Shown here: positions 13,858 to 14,859 of the stretch, piece after piece
Numbering within the stretch: position 1 is the first letter of the stretch
Layout of the letters: each line of letters opens with the position of its first letter
Source of the DNA: JAGLQA01 sp023135565
Lineage (GTDB): Bacteria; Acidobacteriota; Aminicenantia; UBA2199
Reading direction: 5' to 3'
Length of the DNA stretch: 14,859 nucleotides
Assembly (NCBI GenBank): GCA_030639305.1
Contig: DAOWCY010000177.1
Span: forward strand, 1-14,859
The notes under the pieces: generated by a model
Database searches by the model: none
What the model saw: only the letters and a program-made list of their open reading frames with translations
Told to the model about the DNA's origin: nothing
Translations under genes and position numbers: made by a program

Positions 13858-13882
13858 AAAAAACCGGTTTTTTTATCGGTTT
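13858..13882 (-). terminator. Intrinsic terminator of the ion channel gene
   Basis: On the - strand AAACCG (plus 13877-13882) pairs with CGGTTT (plus 13861-13866) across an A-rich 10-base loop, and the stem runs into more T residues. It begins about 10 bases after the TGA stop of the channel gene. Confidence 0.6.
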
Positions 13883-13891
13883 ACCCGGCAA

Positions 13892-14659
13892 TCAACTCCG
13901 CCGTGCCAGCATGTTGGCCAGGATGCTGATTAACCCCCCCAGCATGATATAACCGAGTATCACTTCAATTGTGACAAGAATTTCTGTGCAGCATGTAATG
14001 GGAGTAATGTCCCCAAAACCTAAAGTTGTAAAAGTTACTATACTGTAATAAAAAAAAGAAAAACATGTATAACCTTCGGGTTTTGGCTTAAAGCCAGAAG
14101 GCCCAATGCTTGAATACACGACACCAAATATAAAAGCAAAAAGCATTGCCCATAGTGCCCAGAGCCATATGCTCCTGCCACAATCGGCAAAAACCAGCCA
14201 AATATAATACTTGAATTTCCCCCATTTTGTACTTCGCATAGCCTCAAGGTATTCCTGGTCTTTAGCAAACCTGACAAACTGTGGATTGGCTTTTGCCTGG
14301 GTAACATCGATGCCCTTAAATTTGGTTGATCTGTCGTATTTTACATCCGCAACGTTGGCTTTTTCAAAAGATGCGTTTTCCAAGTTGGCCCCGGAGAGAT
14401 TGGCCCCGGAGAGATCGGCCCCGGAGAGATCGGCCCCGAAGAGATCGGCATCCCGGAGATCGGCCTCTCTGAGATCGGTCCCTTCTGGAAAAGCAAACCC
14501 AACGAAATTTTTCTCTCTTTTATCTAAAAACTCGTAAAATTCGTACATAAACTCGTGTTTTTTTCCTTTGCGATCTTTTGAATGGAATATACAACGTTCA
14601 TCATTTTTCCAGGTTTCCCTGCCGCACTCATCTACAGAACAAATCTTTTTCTCAGCCAT
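13892..14659 (-). CDS. Two-TM ion channel with Cys/His motif and pentapeptide repeats
   Basis: A 255-residue protein; AGGAGG lies seven to eight bases before ATG 14659. The N-terminus has C7, C12, C23 and H26 (C-x4-C-x10-C-x2-H), a likely zinc-binding knuckle. Residues about 60-100 are A(D/N)Lxx pentapeptide repeats (ADLRD, ADLFG, ADLSG, ANLSG), which form a right-handed beta-helix. A hydrophobic helix (about 162-184), a pore helix, the filter TLGFGD (212-217) and a second helix (about 226-249) make a two-TM potassium-channel pore (Ion_trans_2 family). The filter differs from the usual TVGYGD, so it is K+-selective only by inference. Four subunits would assemble in the membrane with the repeat domain in the cytoplasm, perhaps as a sensor. 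It has its own terminator and stands apart from the neighbours; the nearby tRNA scar suggests it may be island cargo. Confidence 0.88.
   Translation of the reverse strand: MAEKKICSVDECGRETWKNDERCIFHSKDRKGKKHEFMYEFYEFLDKREKNFVGFAFPEGTDLREADLRDADLFGADLSGADLSGANLSGANLENASFEKANVADVKYDRSTKFKGIDVTQAKANPQFVRFAKDQEYLEAMRSTKWGKFKYYIWLVFADCGRSIWLWALWAMLFAFIFGVVYSSIGPSGFKPKPEGYTCFSFFYYSIVTFTTLGFGDITPITCCTEILVTIEVILGYIMLGGLISILANMLARRS
14385..14489 (-). repeat. 15-bp tandem repeats encoding the pentapeptide units
   Basis: Seven consecutive 15-base units. The first four (14385-14444) differ by only one or two bases from TTGGCCCCGGAGAGA, and the later ones have drifted. Each encodes one A(D/N)L-x-x pentapeptide on the - strand. 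The near identity points to recent expansion by slippage. Confidence 0.75.
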
Positions 14660-14725
14660 TATCCAACCTCCTGATATTTCATTTTTAGGTTTATTTCACC
14701 ACCCGAAGCTTCCTTATTGCTATAG

Positions 14726-14765
14726 CGCTCACCTAAATTGACCCTACTTCGCTCACTTAAATGAT
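14726..14765. repeat. Short direct repeat upstream of the channel gene
   Basis: CGCTCACCTAAATTGA (14726-14741) and CGCTCACTTAAATGAT (14750-14765) are imperfect direct copies 24 bases apart. They lie in the 200-base stretch after the channel gene start, where I see no gene. A - strand extended -10 (TGGTATCAT, plus 14761-14769) overlaps the second copy and could be the channel promoter, though no good -35 is visible. Confidence 0.35.
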
Positions 14766-14859
14766 ACCACCATTTCTGCTACTTGGAAAAGAAAAAGAGT
14801 GTCCTAAGCTTTTTTAAGGGGTATTTGATATGTAGATTGGGCGGATTACTTTATCTGAG

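Noticed and set aside
13689..13952. Overlapping ORFs of 87 and 77 residues on the + strand.
   Set aside because: They run through the direct repeats and the channel terminator, have Ser/Pro/Cys-rich chance composition and no ribosome binding site.
14804..14820. CCTAAGCTTTTTTAAGG as a terminator at the right edge.
   Set aside because: The stem is imperfect and short and is not attached to an identifiable gene end.

Overview
The window looks like a chromosomal segment of an anaerobic, fermentative or syntrophic bacterium. The main clue is a convergent pair of acyl-CoA energy genes: a fused ADP-forming acetyl-CoA synthetase and an acetyl-CoA hydrolase/CoA-transferase with a GNAT tail. This pairing, with several radical SAM enzymes, is familiar from Desulfobacterota and from Acidobacteriota/Aminicenantia-type genomes. 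The sequence alone does not decide between them. Base composition is moderate, with one clearly A+T-rich gene (2109-3278).

Region 1 (about 1-8691, all + strand) reads as a biosynthetic operon for a ribosomally made, post-translationally modified peptide (RiPP). In order it holds: repeat-rich leader DNA; a PqqD-like recognition protein (TTG start at 237, set by a strong ribosome binding site); an unlisted 53-residue Cys-rich precursor peptide (530-691) ending NWCFGCSNCNCN; an LVIVD-type beta-propeller protein; a two-helix membrane protein with coiled coil and probable helical repeats; a radical SAM/SPASM maturase with a GNAT-like C-terminal domain; a metal-dependent amidohydrolase; a class I SAM methyltransferase; a small terpenoid-cyclase-like alpha/alpha-toroid protein; and a B12-binding-type radical SAM enzyme. 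Genes from 3308 to 8691 are tightly packed, two pairs overlapping by ATGA. The proposed logic is that the PqqD-like protein binds the YETPLF leader segment of the precursor and presents it to the SPASM maturase, which modifies the Cys-rich tail. The methyltransferase, B12 radical SAM enzyme and toroid protein would add further changes. No ABC transporter or leader peptidase is visible. This gene combination is the candidate undescribed system.

Region 2 (8693-12665, - strand) is a two-gene energy-metabolism operon with a recognisable sigma-70-type promoter at 12721-12749. Its last gene ends one base from the last RiPP gene on the opposite strand.

Region 3 (about 12888-13891) is a decayed mobile-element junction. 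It holds a short ORF, a frameshifted CHC2 zinc-finger primase remnant, the 3' part of a tRNA-Lys(CTT) that looks like an att site, and helically phased direct repeats on both sides of it.

Region 4 (13892-14659, - strand) is a two-TM ion channel with an N-terminal Cys/His motif and pentapeptide repeats, followed by an intrinsic terminator.
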